NCBI GenBank assembly: GCA_009885825.1
Contig: VFJY01000050.1
Location: forward strand, 62,001 to 126,000
Direction: 5' to 3'
DNA length: 64,000 bases
DNA from: Rhodobiaceae bacterium
GTDB taxonomy: Bacteria; Pseudomonadota; Alphaproteobacteria; Rhizobiales; Aestuariivirgaceae
The notes under the pieces were generated by a model. That model worked only from the letters and a program-made list of their open reading frames with translations. It had not been told where the DNA came from and did not search any database. A program made the translations under genes and the position numbers. Positions 1 to 10,589 of the stretch are shown in pieces. Within the stretch, counting starts at the first letter, position 1. Each line of letters starts with the position of its first letter.

Positions 1-1040
1 AGCAATGGTCGCTCCGCATGCAACAGATCGTGGCCTATGAAACCGACCTTCTGGACTATGCCGACATTTTCGATGGCTCCACCGAAATTGCAGCCAAGGT
101 CGAGGTCCTCAAAGCGGAAGCCACGGCTGAACTGAAAAACATAATCAATCTTGGCGGCGCCACCTCAGTGCAGGCAATCGACTACATGAAGCGGTCACTG
201 GTCGAATCAAACACCACGCGCCTCAAGGCAATTGAAGCTGGTGACACCAAAGTTGTCGGCGTGAACATTTTTACCTCAACTGAAACATCGCCCCTCTCGG
301 CAAATGAAGGCGACAGTGTAACAATGGTTTCCGAAAACATTGAGTTCGACCAGATTGAAAAACTCAAAGCCTGGCGCGCCCAGAGAAACAAAGCCGCCGT
401 CAACGAAGCACTGGCAGCTCTCAAACAAGCCGCCACCCAAGGCCACAACATCATGGAACCCTCCATCGCCTGCGCCAAGGCAGGTGTCACCACCGGCGAA
501 TGGGCCGAAACCCTGCGCCAGGTTTACGGTGAATACCGCGGGCCCACCGGTGTGAGACTCCTCATGCGTGGCGAAAATCCAGCGGCACTTGTCAACCTTC
601 GCGCCCGCGTCAAAATCTTGGGCCAGGCCTTGGGCCAAACTCCAAAATTGCTGATGGGTAAACCTGGCCTCGACGGTCACTCCAATGGTGCTGAACAACT
701 GGCCACCCGCGCCGCCGACTGCGGATTGGAAGTCTTCTACGACGGCATCAGATCAACGCCAGAGCAACTCGTCCAAACAGCTAAAGAAAAAAAAGTCCAC
801 ATCATCGGCCTCTCCATCCTCTCCGGCAGTCACGTGCCGCTCATCCGCGACATCATGAACCGCCTGCGCCAAGCAGGCCTCGAGAATATTCCCGTGGTCG
901 TGGGTGGAATTATTCCAGCTGACGATACCCACATCCTCAAACAGCTCGGCGTCACCCGTGTCTACACGCCAAAGGATTTTGATCTGAACTCGATTGTGAG
1001 TGATCTAGTGGACTTGCTGGAAAAGACAGTCACCGCTTGA
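1..1040 (+). CDS. ecm: ethylmalonyl-CoA mutase (MeaA/Ecm), C-terminal part
   Basis: The reading frame is open from the window edge (codons from base 3), so the N-terminal part is missing. About 345 residues are present: the end of the acyl-CoA-binding mutase barrel followed by a C-terminal cobalamin-binding domain. The B12 motif reads LDGHSNG (DxHxxG type, His being the lower cobalt ligand), followed by the LSILSGS and VVVGGIIP segments of the flavodoxin-like fold. DGHSNG rather than the DGHDRG of methylmalonyl-CoA mutase points to the MeaA/ethylmalonyl-CoA mutase branch, which converts ethylmalonyl-CoA to methylsuccinyl-CoA in acetyl-CoA assimilation. Its stop is followed by the rplU promoter region. 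Confidence 0.88.
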   Translation, partial: QWSLRMQQIVAYETDLLDYADIFDGSTEIAAKVEVLKAEATAELKNIINLGGATSVQAIDYMKRSLVESNTTRLKAIEAGDTKVVGVNIFTSTETSPLSANEGDSVTMVSENIEFDQIEKLKAWRAQRNKAAVNEALAALKQAATQGHNIMEPSIACAKAGVTTGEWAETLRQVYGEYRGPTGVRLLMRGENPAALVNLRARVKILGQALGQTPKLLMGKPGLDGHSNGAEQLATRAADCGLEVFYDGIRSTPEQLVQTAKEKKVHIIGLSILSGSHVPLIRDIMNRLRQAGLENIPVVVGGIIPADDTHILKQLGVTRVYTPKDFDLNSIVSDLVDLLEKTVTA

Positions 1041-1050
1041 CCTCCCTTCC

Positions 1051-1079
1051 TTGACTTTCCCGCGCCCCTTGCCTAGAAC
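1051..1079 (+). promoter_or_regulatory. predicted sigma-70 promoter of rplU-rpmA
   Basis: A -35 box TTGACT (1051-1056) and a -10 box TAGAAC (1074-1079) are separated by exactly 17 bp, just after the stop of the mutase gene. Transcription would start near 1086, giving a leader of about 145 nt before rplU. The rest of the gap (1087-1229) shows no gene and no recognisable riboswitch. Confidence 0.55.
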
Positions 1080-1229
1080 CCCTCAATCGCGGCTGGCCGA
1101 AAGCTTGCTGGCGAGCCATGCGCTGCCTCCGGCAACTCGAAAAAGCCTGTAATATCAGGTGCTAAAGCCCGCTGTTTCATGAGTTTGACAGCGGCGCCAA
1201 AGGGCGCGAGGAATGAAAAAGGTCATGAA

Positions 1230-1664
1230 ATGTACGCAGTCATCAAGACTGGCGGCAAACAATATCGCGTTGCCGCCAATGATAAAATCCTCATCGAAAA
1301 GCTCGAGGGCGCCGCTGGCGACCGGGTGAGCTTCACCGATGTGCTCATGGTTTCCACTGGTGGAACCGTTGATATCGGGGCCCCCATGGTTGCCGGTGCC
1401 ACGGTGATCGGTGAAATCGAAAAACAGGCCCGCGGGCCCCACATCATCATTTTCAAGAAGCGCCGCCGCAAGCACTATCGCCGCAGGAACGGCCATCGTC
1501 AGGATTTGACGAGCGTCACCATCACCGAAATTCTGACCGGTGGCGGAAAGCCATCGGCCAAGGCGAAAGCCGAGGCAACACCTGTTGCCGCCGAAGCCAC
1601 GGCGGAGGCGAAGCCGAAGAAGGCTCCCGCCAAGCCGAAGAAACCCAAAGCGGAAAAGGAGTAA
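1230..1664 (+). CDS. rplU: 50S ribosomal protein L21 with Ala/Lys-rich tail
   Basis: The protein starts [14 protein letters not shown], the canonical L21 N-terminus; this fixes the start at 1230 although the frame is open further upstream. L21 binds 23S rRNA in the large ribosomal subunit. The usual protein is about 103 residues; this one has 144 because after the conserved core (TSVTITEIL, about residues 90-100) it carries an Ala/Lys/Pro-rich tail of about 40 residues with KPKK repeats. Extended L21 tails occur in alphaproteobacteria. It is followed 5 bp later by rpmA, the usual pairing. Confidence 0.97.
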   Translation: MYAVIKTGGKQYRVAANDKILIEKLEGAAGDRVSFTDVLMVSTGGTVDIGAPMVAGATVIGEIEKQARGPHIIIFKKRRRKHYRRRNGHRQDLTSVTITEILTGGGKPSAKAKAEATPVAAEATAEAKPKKAPAKPKKPKAEKE

Positions 1665-1669
1665 TCCCC

Positions 1670-1936
1670 ATGGCCCATAAAAAAGCAGGCGGATCGTCCC
1701 GCAACGGCCGCGACACCGCAGGCCGCCGGCTTGGCGTGAAATGTTTCGGTGGCGAAAACGTCATCGCCGGCAACATCATCATCCGCCAGCGCGGCACCAC
1801 CTGGCACCCCGGAACCGGCGTAGGCATCGGCAAGGATCACACGATTTTCGCCACCATCCCCGGCACCGTGAATTTCCGTGGCACCAAGAAGAACCGGCAA
1901 GTTGTGTCCGTTCTGCCCATGAAAGCCGCTGAATAG
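1670..1936 (+). CDS. rpmA: 50S ribosomal protein L27
   Basis: The 88-residue protein begins [16 protein letters not shown] and continues with the conserved core GLGVKCFGG-like and RQRGT segments of L27, a protein near the peptidyl-transferase centre. Length is normal for the family, and there is no N-terminal extension of the kind that is cleaved in Firmicutes. The start lies 5 bp after rplU, with the purine-rich end of rplU (AAAAGGAG) acting as ribosome binding site. A rho-independent terminator follows 20 bp after the stop, so rplU-rpmA forms a two-gene unit. Confidence 0.98.
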   Translation: MAHKKAGGSSRNGRDTAGRRLGVKCFGGENVIAGNIIIRQRGTTWHPGTGVGIGKDHTIFATIPGTVNFRGTKKNRQVVSVLPMKAAE

Positions 1937-1956
1937 ATAATCGAACAGTCCCATTG

Positions 1957-1988
1957 AAAAAGGAGAGGCAATCCACCTCTCCTTTTTT
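1957..1988 (+). terminator. rho-independent terminator after rpmA
   Basis: A 12-bp stem (aaaaaggagagg pairing with cctctccttttt) with a 7-nt loop ends in a T run. It lies about 20 bp downstream of the rpmA stop and would also help end the converging transcript of the gene at 2010-2465. Confidence 0.85.
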
Positions 1989-2009
1989 CGTTTACGCAGT
2001 ACAACTCAC

Positions 2010-2465
2010 CTAAAAAACCATGGCGACGTAGCGGGGCACCAGTTTCTTGCGGCCCAGCCCGCCATTGTGTTTGGATGCCGCGAGCTTAAGATTGCCATGT
2101 GACAGTTTTACGGCCATTTGAAGATGTTTCAGGCCATATTCCACATTGGTGGAAGCATTCAGCAAACCCGCGCAGTTGCCGCGAAAGCCAATTCCGCGTG
2201 CCGTGGCGCATTTCAGTTGATACACGCCATATTCTCCGGCGGCCCCCCGAATATTGGGATTATAACCCGATTCAATCTTGGCGATGCGCAGCGCGAACCA
2301 TGCGGGAACCCCATAGCGCGGCGCCATCCTCTTGATCAAGGTCACAACATTTTCCTGCTTGGCGGAAAGGTTTGTTTTATGTTTGGAACCAGCCTCCGCA
2401 TTTCCTGTGAATATAGTTGCAGCAAACAGAGCAACGGTGAGTCCTGCGGTAAGTCTATTTTTCAT
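2010..2465 (-). CDS. small secreted lytic transglycosylase-like protein
   Basis: The protein has 151 residues with a Sec signal peptide (about residues 1-25, ending near GNAEA) and one SLT/lysozyme-like domain. The likely catalytic Glu sits in RIAKIESGYNP, followed by GEYGVYQLK (equivalent of the G-x-x-Q motif) and ASKHNGGLG in place of the usual AYNAGPG. It would act in the periplasm on peptidoglycan glycan strands. It is short for a lytic transglycosylase, being essentially a bare catalytic domain, as in the IagB/VirB1-like group. It converges on rpmA and diverges from obgE; nothing around it suggests a secretion system. Confidence 0.75.
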   Translation of the reverse strand: MKNRLTAGLTVALFAATIFTGNAEAGSKHKTNLSAKQENVVTLIKRMAPRYGVPAWFALRIAKIESGYNPNIRGAAGEYGVYQLKCATARGIGFRGNCAGLLNASTNVEYGLKHLQMAVKLSHGNLKLAASKHNGGLGRKKLVPRYVAMVF

Positions 2466-2625
2466 TATTATCCTTTTGAGTTTCGAAAAGTCATCCGAAT
2501 TAAACTGGTAATACTGTTGTGGAGACTCTATTGGACGGAAAGTATTATGGGATAAACTAGCCTAATGTGACCACTATGTGGCAGCGCACAAAATTTGCTG
2601 CATTGCGGCAGACCCTAGGAATTGA

Positions 2626-4803
<2,178 letters not shown>

Positions 4804-4817
<14 letters not shown>

Positions 4818-6063
4818 AACCATGTTGGAATTGGGCCGTGACGCCCGCGAAGCGGCGCGTATCCTGGCGTTGGCGCCAACCGCCCAAAAGAATGCGGCGC
4901 TCAAAGCCATGGCCCAGGCAATTCGCGAGTCCGCCGCAAAAATCATTGTTGCAAACCAGGCCGATGTCTCCGCTGCAAAATCAAAGGATTTGAAAGATTC
5001 CTTCATTGACCGCCTGACACTGACCCCGGCGCGCATCGAGGCAATGGCCAAAGGCCTTGAAGAAATCGCCGAATTGCCCGATCCCGTGGGCGCCACGCTC
5101 AGCGAATGGACACGGCCCAATGGCATGAAAATTTCGCGCGTCCGCGTTCCGATCGGCGTCATTGGAATTATCTTTGAAAGCAGGCCAAATGTGACAGCCG
5201 ATGCCGGCGCCCTTTGCATGAAGTCCGGCAACGCGGCAATCCTGCGCGCCGGCTCCAACGGGTTTCGCTCATCCACCGTGATTGCCGAAGCCCTGCAGCA
5301 GGGCCTTGACGCGGCGGGGCTGCCCAAGGCCTGCATTCAGATGGCCCCCACCACGTCGCGCGAAAGCGTTGGAGAAATGCTCTCGGGCCTCGGCGGCGCC
5401 ATCGATGTGATCGTGCCAAGGGGCGGCAAAAATCTGGTGGCGCGCGTCCAGGCCGAAGCCCGCGTTCCGGTCTTCAGCCATCTCGAAGGCGTCTGCCATG
5501 TCTATGTCGACAAGGCGGCAAACCCCGAAATGGCGAGGGAAATCGTCCTCAACTCCAAAATGCGCCGCACCGGCGTGTGCGGTTCCGCCGAAACAATCCT
5601 GATCGACCGTGCCGCTGCGGCCAGGAACCTGAAGCCAATCATCCGCACACTGATTGATGCGGGCTGTGAAGTGCGGGGCGACGCCGATGCGCAAGCGGCT
5701 GACACGCGGGTGAAATCGGCGAGCGAGGAAGACTGGTCAACGGAATATCTGGATGCCATCGTTTCACTCAAGGTAGTGGATGGCGTTGAAGCTGCGATGG
5801 CCCACATCGCCAAATATGGCTCCCAGCACACCGACGCAATCGTCTCCGATGATGCGGCAACGGCTCTCAAATTTCTCAATGAAGTTGACAGCGCCATTGT
5901 GCTTCATAACGCGTCCACCCAGTTTGCCGATGGCGGTGAATTTGGTTTTGGCGCCGAAATCGGCATCGCCACAGGCAAGCTCCACGCCAGGGGGCCGGTT
6001 GGCTTGGAGCAACTCACAACATTCAAATATCAAGTGCGTGGTTCGGGACAAATCCGCCCATGA
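4804..6063 (+). CDS. proA: gamma-glutamyl phosphate reductase
   Basis: ProA reduces gamma-glutamyl phosphate to glutamate-5-semialdehyde with NADPH, the second step of proline synthesis. The 419-residue protein matches family length and has the aldehyde-dehydrogenase-like fold; the nucleophile Cys lies in [11 protein letters not shown]. Other hallmarks are FESRPNVT and [12 protein letters not shown] start at 4804 overlaps proB by 14 nt; the ATG at 4822 (MLELGRDA) is an alternative, with GGAG at 4807-4810 upstream. The stop overlaps nadD (ATGA). Confidence 0.97.
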
Positions 6064-6659
6064 TAAAACCGCCAATTTTTGGCAAGGGACAGCGCATCGG
6101 TCTTTTCGGTGGCTCATTCAACCCCGCCCATTACGGCCACTACATGGTGGCGCTTTACGCCAAGAAGCGTTTGCAGCTCGATTGGGTGTGGTGGCTTGTG
6201 TCGCCCCAGAACCCGCTGAAAGACCCCCATGAAACCGGCGACTATGCCAAACGGCTGGCCTTCACCAAACAGATTGCCAAACACCCCCGCTTCGTGGTGA
6301 CCGATATTGAACACCAGATAAATTCTCACAACACCGCCCAAACCTTGCAAGCCCTTGGCCACACGATGAACCAGGCGAATTTTGTCTGGATCATGGGAGC
6401 CGACAGTTTCGCCAATTTGCATCGCTGGCACAACTGGACCGATATTCCCGATGCTCTGCCATTGGCGTTTCTAGCGCGCCCCGGCTATTCCGTGCGCGCC
6501 TTGAGCGGCCGCGCCGCGCTCCGCTATGCGCTGCGCCGGGTTCAAACCGACTTTGCCGCCAAGTTGATAAACCGTAAAACGCCCGCCTGGGTGTTCCTGC
6601 CCATGCCTCTGCGGCCCGAAAGCTCCACTGCAATTCGCAACTTGAACCAAAACCGGTGA
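6060..6659 (+). CDS. nadD: nicotinate-nucleotide adenylyltransferase
   Basis: NadD transfers AMP to nicotinate mononucleotide in NAD synthesis. The 199-residue protein opens with the nucleotidyltransferase motif [14 protein letters not shown] and ends with the ISSTxIR-like element [20 protein letters not shown] is the usual segment for the bacterial enzyme. It overlaps proA by 4 nt and precedes rsfS; the order obgE-proB-proA-nadD-rsfS is widespread in alphaproteobacteria. Confidence 0.95.
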   Translation: MIKPPIFGKGQRIGLFGGSFNPAHYGHYMVALYAKKRLQLDWVWWLVSPQNPLKDPHETGDYAKRLAFTKQIAKHPRFVVTDIEHQINSHNTAQTLQALGHTMNQANFVWIMGADSFANLHRWHNWTDIPDALPLAFLARPGYSVRALSGRAALRYALRRVQTDFAAKLINRKTPAWVFLPMPLRPESSTAIRNLNQNR

Positions 6660-6738
6660 AGTTCTAAAATATCACGCGAAACCCATAAAGGACAAAACTC
6701 TGAAAAAGCCAGCTAAGAAAGCTATCGCCAAATCCAAA

Positions 6739-7401
6739 TTGGCGAAACCAGCAAAACCCGCCTCTTCATCAAAACGCCCACCGAAGACCGCGGCTGAACT
6801 CAAAACCATCATGATGGCCAAAGTGCGCTTTGCCGAGAAAGCCAGGTCAGGCCTGCGCGGCAAGACCACCTCAAAGGTCAAGCCCAAGAGCAAGGCAAAG
6901 CCCGCAAGGAAGGTCAAATCAGCGCCAAAGAGGAAGCCGGTCGCAAAAGCCGGTGTCGCCATAAAGCCAAAAGTAACAGCCAAAGCAAAAGTAGCAGCCA
7001 AACCAAAAACCAAACCAGCGGTGAAACTCGCCGTTGCCGAAAAGCCAAAACTGCAAACCGACCAGACAATTCTGAGCATCGTTCTGGCCCAGCTTGAAGA
7101 CGCCAAGGCCGAAGATATCATTTCAATCAGTCTTGATGGCAAGACCGCCATTGCTGATAACATGGTTGTGGCCTCCGGCCGCTCAAACCGCCATGTGGGT
7201 GCCATCGCCGATCAGGTTGTTGACAAGCTGAAAGCTGCCGGCCACCGCAACATTCGCGTTGAAGGCATGGACCAGTGCGATTGGGTGCTGGTGGATGCGG
7301 TCGACGTGATCATCCATCTCTTCCGGCCAGAAGTTCGCAGTTTCTACAATCTGGAAAAGCTCTGGTCGGAACATTCACCTCAAGAGCCGACTGCTGCTTA
7401 G
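6739..7401 (+). CDS. rsfS: ribosomal silencing factor RsfS with Lys-rich N-terminal extension
   Basis: The C-terminal 115 residues are a standard RsfS/Iojap domain (ILSIVLAQLEDAKAEDI, MVVASGRSNRHVGAIAD, GMDQCDWVLVDAVDVIIHLF, YNLEKLW), which binds L14 and keeps ribosomal subunits apart. Ahead of it lies an extension of about 100 residues rich in Lys, Ala and Pro with KPK/AKP repeats, resembling histone H1 tails. The listed start is TTG 6739, which has no ribosome binding site. In the same frame a CTG at 6700 has AAAGGA exactly 7 nt upstream, and the codons between (KKPAKKAIAKSK) continue the same composition, so CTG 6700 may be the true start. Next gene rlmH follows 3 bp later. Confidence 0.88.
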   Translation: MAKPAKPASSSKRPPKTAAELKTIMMAKVRFAEKARSGLRGKTTSKVKPKSKAKPARKVKSAPKRKPVAKAGVAIKPKVTAKAKVAAKPKTKPAVKLAVAEKPKLQTDQTILSIVLAQLEDAKAEDIISISLDGKTAIADNMVVASGRSNRHVGAIADQVVDKLKAAGHRNIRVEGMDQCDWVLVDAVDVIIHLFRPEVRSFYNLEKLWSEHSPQEPTAA

Positions 7402-7404
7402 TCC

Positions 7405-7887
7405 GTGCGGCTGCAGGTTCTTGGCATTGGCCGTTTGAAGGCAGGTCCGGAAAAACTTCTCGCCGACGACTATCAGACACGCCTGGAAGGTCTCGGCCGC
7501 AAGGCTGGGATCACCAGGATCACAGTCACGGACCTTGCTGAGTCCCAGGCGCAAACCGCTGGCCTGCGGCAGGATGAAGAAAGCAGGCTGCTGACAGCGG
7601 CCTTGGCTCCCAAAGCCCAGACACTGGTGTTTGACGAACGCGGAAAGTCCCTGACGAGCGAAAATTTTTCCAAGCTGCTGCAACGCCACCTCGACCAAGG
7701 CACAATGGATTTGGCATTCCTCATCGGTGGGCCAGACGGCCATGCGGCCGAAACCCGCCATAAAGCCGGCCAACTCATTTCCTTTGGCCCCATGACCTGG
7801 CCCCATCGCTTGGTGCGGGTCATGTTGTTTGAACAAATTTACCGGGCAGTCACTATTATGGTTAATCATCCCTATCATCGGCCATGA
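7405..7887 (+). CDS. rlmH: 23S rRNA (pseudouridine-1915-N3)-methyltransferase
   Basis: RlmH methylates pseudouridine 1915 of 23S rRNA in the assembled ribosome. The 160-residue SPOUT protein has LVFDERGKSLTSENFSKLL, the SAM-binding knot FLIGGPDGH and the C-terminal LVRVMLFEQIYRA. The start is a GTG (7405) giving VRLQVLGIGRLK, 3 bp after rsfS, its normal partner. Length and motifs are typical. Confidence 0.95.
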   Translation: MRLQVLGIGRLKAGPEKLLADDYQTRLEGLGRKAGITRITVTDLAESQAQTAGLRQDEESRLLTAALAPKAQTLVFDERGKSLTSENFSKLLQRHLDQGTMDLAFLIGGPDGHAAETRHKAGQLISFGPMTWPHRLVRVMLFEQIYRAVTIMVNHPYHRP

Positions 7888-7942
7888 GTCGATCACCCGG
7901 GAGCCGTAATTTCGACAATTGCCTCCTCCAACAGTGGTTTTG

Positions 7943-9187
7943 ATGATGTTCTGGCGGGCACTGGCAGTGATGTTGATTGTGGCGCTTGGCGCCGCCAGCG
8001 CCGAAACGCCGCCGCTCCCGGAAACCGAGCTTGGTGCCGTGGAACAGGAACTCGCCACATCCGCCGCCACCCGGCAAAAAATTCAAAGCGAGGTCGCTGC
8101 CACGCTGGCCGAGCAGGACGCGATCTCAACCAAGCTGATTGATTTGGCCAGCATCATTCAGGGCCAGGAAACTGCTGTAGGAACTATTGAAGAGCGCATT
8201 CTTGCCCTCCGCAAAGCGGCCATTATCATCCGCGCGGACTTGGCGGAAAAGCAGGATGTGATGTCAGAAGTGCTTGCTGGCTTGCAAAGGCTGGAGCAGA
8301 ATCCGCCGCCAGCCCTGGTTGTCGAGCCCCGCGATGTGCTCGCAGCTCTTCGGGGCGCCATGATGTTTGGGGCAATTGTGCCAGAACTCAGGGCCGAAGC
8401 TGAGCTGTTGGCGCAAAAACTTTCCCGCCTTGATCACATTCGCGTTGGCATTGAGGCCGAGAAAACCACCCTGGCCCAGAACATTGCCGGTCTCAAAAAG
8501 TCTCAAATCGAGCTGGATCAGCTCATTGCCCAGAAGCGGCAACTTGTTTCCGAACGCGAAGGCAAACTGCAAAGTGAGCAAAAGCGCGCCATCGCGTTGG
8601 CCGACAAGGCAAAGTCCCTCAAGCAATTGCTGGCCGACCTCGCCGCTGCCAAAAAACTGGCCGAGATTGAAAAATCAAAGCAGGATAAGGCTTTAGCAGC
8701 GGAAAAAAAGCGGCAAGAGACAGCCCTTTTCAAGCCGGCTCTCAAGCTTTCACAAAGCCGGAGCCGGCTGCAATATCCGGCTCAGGGCCAAATTATCCGG
8801 GCTTTTGGCACCGATGACGGGTTGGGAAGCACCCTCAGAGGCATAGCCGTCGCAACCCGCTCTGGCGCCCAGGTAACCACGCCCATGGACGCCCTGGTCG
8901 AGTTTGCTGGCCCCTTCCGCTCCTATGGCCAGCTCTTGATCTTGAATGCCGGAGAGGGTTACCTTGTATTAATGGCTGGCATGCACGATATATCAACCGA
9001 AATAGGGCAATCCATAAAAGCTGGCGAACCCGTAGGCACGATGGGAGAAGGCCCTTCTTCCGTCACTTTGTTGGGCGATCAAGTGGAAGAACCGAGGCCG
9101 GTGCTGTATATCGAATTCAGGTATAATGGGGGTGCCATTGATTCGGCCCCCTGGTGGATTGGTGGAATGAAAGAGGCGCGTAAATAA
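7943..9187 (+). CDS. EnvC-like murein hydrolase activator with degenerate LytM domain
   Basis: From ATG 7943 the protein has about 414 residues: a signal peptide (FWRALAVMLIVALGAASA), a long coiled coil with Glu/Lys/Gln-rich heptads over about residues 20-245, and a C-terminal LytM/M23 domain. In the LytM domain the zinc ligands are missing: the HxxxD and HxH positions are replaced (the end reads LYIEFRYNG), so it is probably an activator of amidases, like EnvC, and not itself a peptidase. It lies 55 bp after rlmH and abuts ctpA directly. An upstream in-frame TTG at 7919 is less likely because the signal peptide would start late. Confidence 0.85.
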   Translation: MMFWRALAVMLIVALGAASAETPPLPETELGAVEQELATSAATRQKIQSEVAATLAEQDAISTKLIDLASIIQGQETAVGTIEERILALRKAAIIIRADLAEKQDVMSEVLAGLQRLEQNPPPALVVEPRDVLAALRGAMMFGAIVPELRAEAELLAQKLSRLDHIRVGIEAEKTTLAQNIAGLKKSQIELDQLIAQKRQLVSEREGKLQSEQKRAIALADKAKSLKQLLADLAAAKKLAEIEKSKQDKALAAEKKRQETALFKPALKLSQSRSRLQYPAQGQIIRAFGTDDGLGSTLRGIAVATRSGAQVTTPMDALVEFAGPFRSYGQLLILNAGEGYLVLMAGMHDISTEIGQSIKAGEPVGTMGEGPSSVTLLGDQVEEPRPVLYIEFRYNGGAIDSAPWWIGGMKEARK

Positions 9188-10531
9188 ATGATGATGAATA
9201 ACCGCATGAAGTCTTTTGGCCTGGTTTTGGCCGGCGCCGTTTCGGCAACCGTGCTTTGGCATGTCTTTGATCCGGCAACCGCCGCGACAAAAGCCGACTA
9301 CTACAAACAGCTCAATCTCTTCGGCGATGTTTTTGACCGCGTCCGGGCCGACTATGTCGAAAGCCCCGATGAAGCCAAGATGGTGGAAGCCGCCGTCAAC
9401 GGCATGCTGGCTTCTCTTGATCCCCATTCAAGTTTCATGAACGCCAAGCAGTTTGACGACATGAGCGTCCAGACCAAGGGCGAATTCGGCGGCCTCGGCA
9501 TCGAGGTCACCATGGAAAATGGCGTCGTGAAAGTTGTGACCCCGATTGACGACACGCCCGCCGCCAAGGCAGGCATCATGTCCAATGACCTCATCACCAA
9601 GATTGATGGCACGGAAATTCAAGGCATGACCTTGAACGAGGCCGTTGAAAAAATGCGCGGCGGCATCAACACGCCCATCACCCTCACCATCCAGCGCAAG
9701 GAACAAGCGGCATTCGACGTGAAGCTCGTTCGCGACCGCATCAAGGTGCAGTCGGTCAAGTTCAACATAGAGGCCGATGACATCGGCTATGTGCGAATCG
9801 CCTCCTTCAGCGAACAGACCCAGGAAGGCCTTGAAAAAGCTTTGACCAAGTTAAGGGCGGATATGGGCGACAAGGCCAAGGGCTATATTCTGGACCTGCG
9901 CAATAATCCGGGCGGCCTGCTGGATCAATCGATCTCCGTGTCCGACAGCTTCCTCGACCAGGGCGAAGTTGTGTCAACCCGCGGCCGCCACGCCGACGAA
10001 ACCCAGAGATTCAGCGCGCAAAAAGGCGACCTCACTGACAACAAGCCGGTGGTGATCCTGATCAACGGCGGCTCGGCCTCGGCCTCTGAAATTGTCGCAG
10101 GAGCGCTGCAGGATCACAAGCGCGCAACCCTCATCGGCACCCGCTCATTCGGCAAGGGCTCGGTTCAAACCATCATCCCCCTGGGAACCGAAGGGGCGCT
10201 GCGCCTGACCACGGCGCGTTACTACACGCCCGCCGGCCGCTCCATCCAGGCCAAGGGCATCGATGCTGATATTGTGATTGAGCAGCCACTGCCGCCTGAG
10301 CTGCAAGGCAAGAATGTGTCAACCGAAGGCGAAGCAAGCCTCAGGGGCCATCTCACCAATGAAGGCGGCGGCGATGAAAGCGGCGGCTCTTCGGCATACG
10401 TGCCGGAAGACAAGACCAAGGACGTTCAGCTCAAGGCGGCGATTGACTTCCTCCACGGCGTCAAGGTGGTGAGCAATGTGAAGCCCGCCGAAGCAAAGCC
10501 TGCGGCAACGGACGCCAAGTCGACCAACTGA
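9188..10531 (+). CDS. ctpA: S41 family carboxy-terminal processing protease
   Basis: This 447-residue periplasmic serine protease has an N-terminal signal or membrane anchor (SFGLVLAGAVSATVLW), a PDZ domain (about 95-180, starting FGGLGIEV) and the S41 catalytic core. The nucleophile lies in GGSASASE (294-301) and the catalytic Lys is K323 in RSFGKGSVQ. The C-terminal 60 residues are low-complexity. CtpA-type proteases trim C-termini of cell-envelope proteins and murein hydrolases, which fits the directly adjacent EnvC-like gene. It is the last gene of the obgE-led run and ends 23 bp before a hairpin. Confidence 0.95.
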   Translation: MMMNNRMKSFGLVLAGAVSATVLWHVFDPATAATKADYYKQLNLFGDVFDRVRADYVESPDEAKMVEAAVNGMLASLDPHSSFMNAKQFDDMSVQTKGEFGGLGIEVTMENGVVKVVTPIDDTPAAKAGIMSNDLITKIDGTEIQGMTLNEAVEKMRGGINTPITLTIQRKEQAAFDVKLVRDRIKVQSVKFNIEADDIGYVRIASFSEQTQEGLEKALTKLRADMGDKAKGYILDLRNNPGGLLDQSISVSDSFLDQGEVVSTRGRHADETQRFSAQKGDLTDNKPVVILINGGSASASEIVAGALQDHKRATLIGTRSFGKGSVQTIIPLGTEGALRLTTARYYTPAGRSIQAKGIDADIVIEQPLPPELQGKNVSTEGEASLRGHLTNEGGGDESGGSSAYVPEDKTKDVQLKAAIDFLHGVKVVSNVKPAEAKPAATDAKSTN

Positions 10532-10553
10532 GTTTTAGCGGAACGGAATAGTC

Positions 10554-10578
10554 AACGGGGCGCTGGAAGCGCCCCGTT
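10554..10578. terminator. GC-rich hairpin between convergent genes
   Basis: An 11-bp perfect stem (aacggggcgct / agcgccccgtt) with a 3-nt loop sits between the ctpA stop and the stop of the converging BNR gene. It has no strong T run on either strand, so bidirectional termination is an inference from strength and position. Confidence 0.6.
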
Positions 10579-10589
10579 GCATTTCGGCA

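Noticed and set aside
10554-10578. mobile-element end or attachment site
   Set aside because: The inverted repeat lies between two convergent stops with no transposase, integrase or direct repeat; a terminator explains it.
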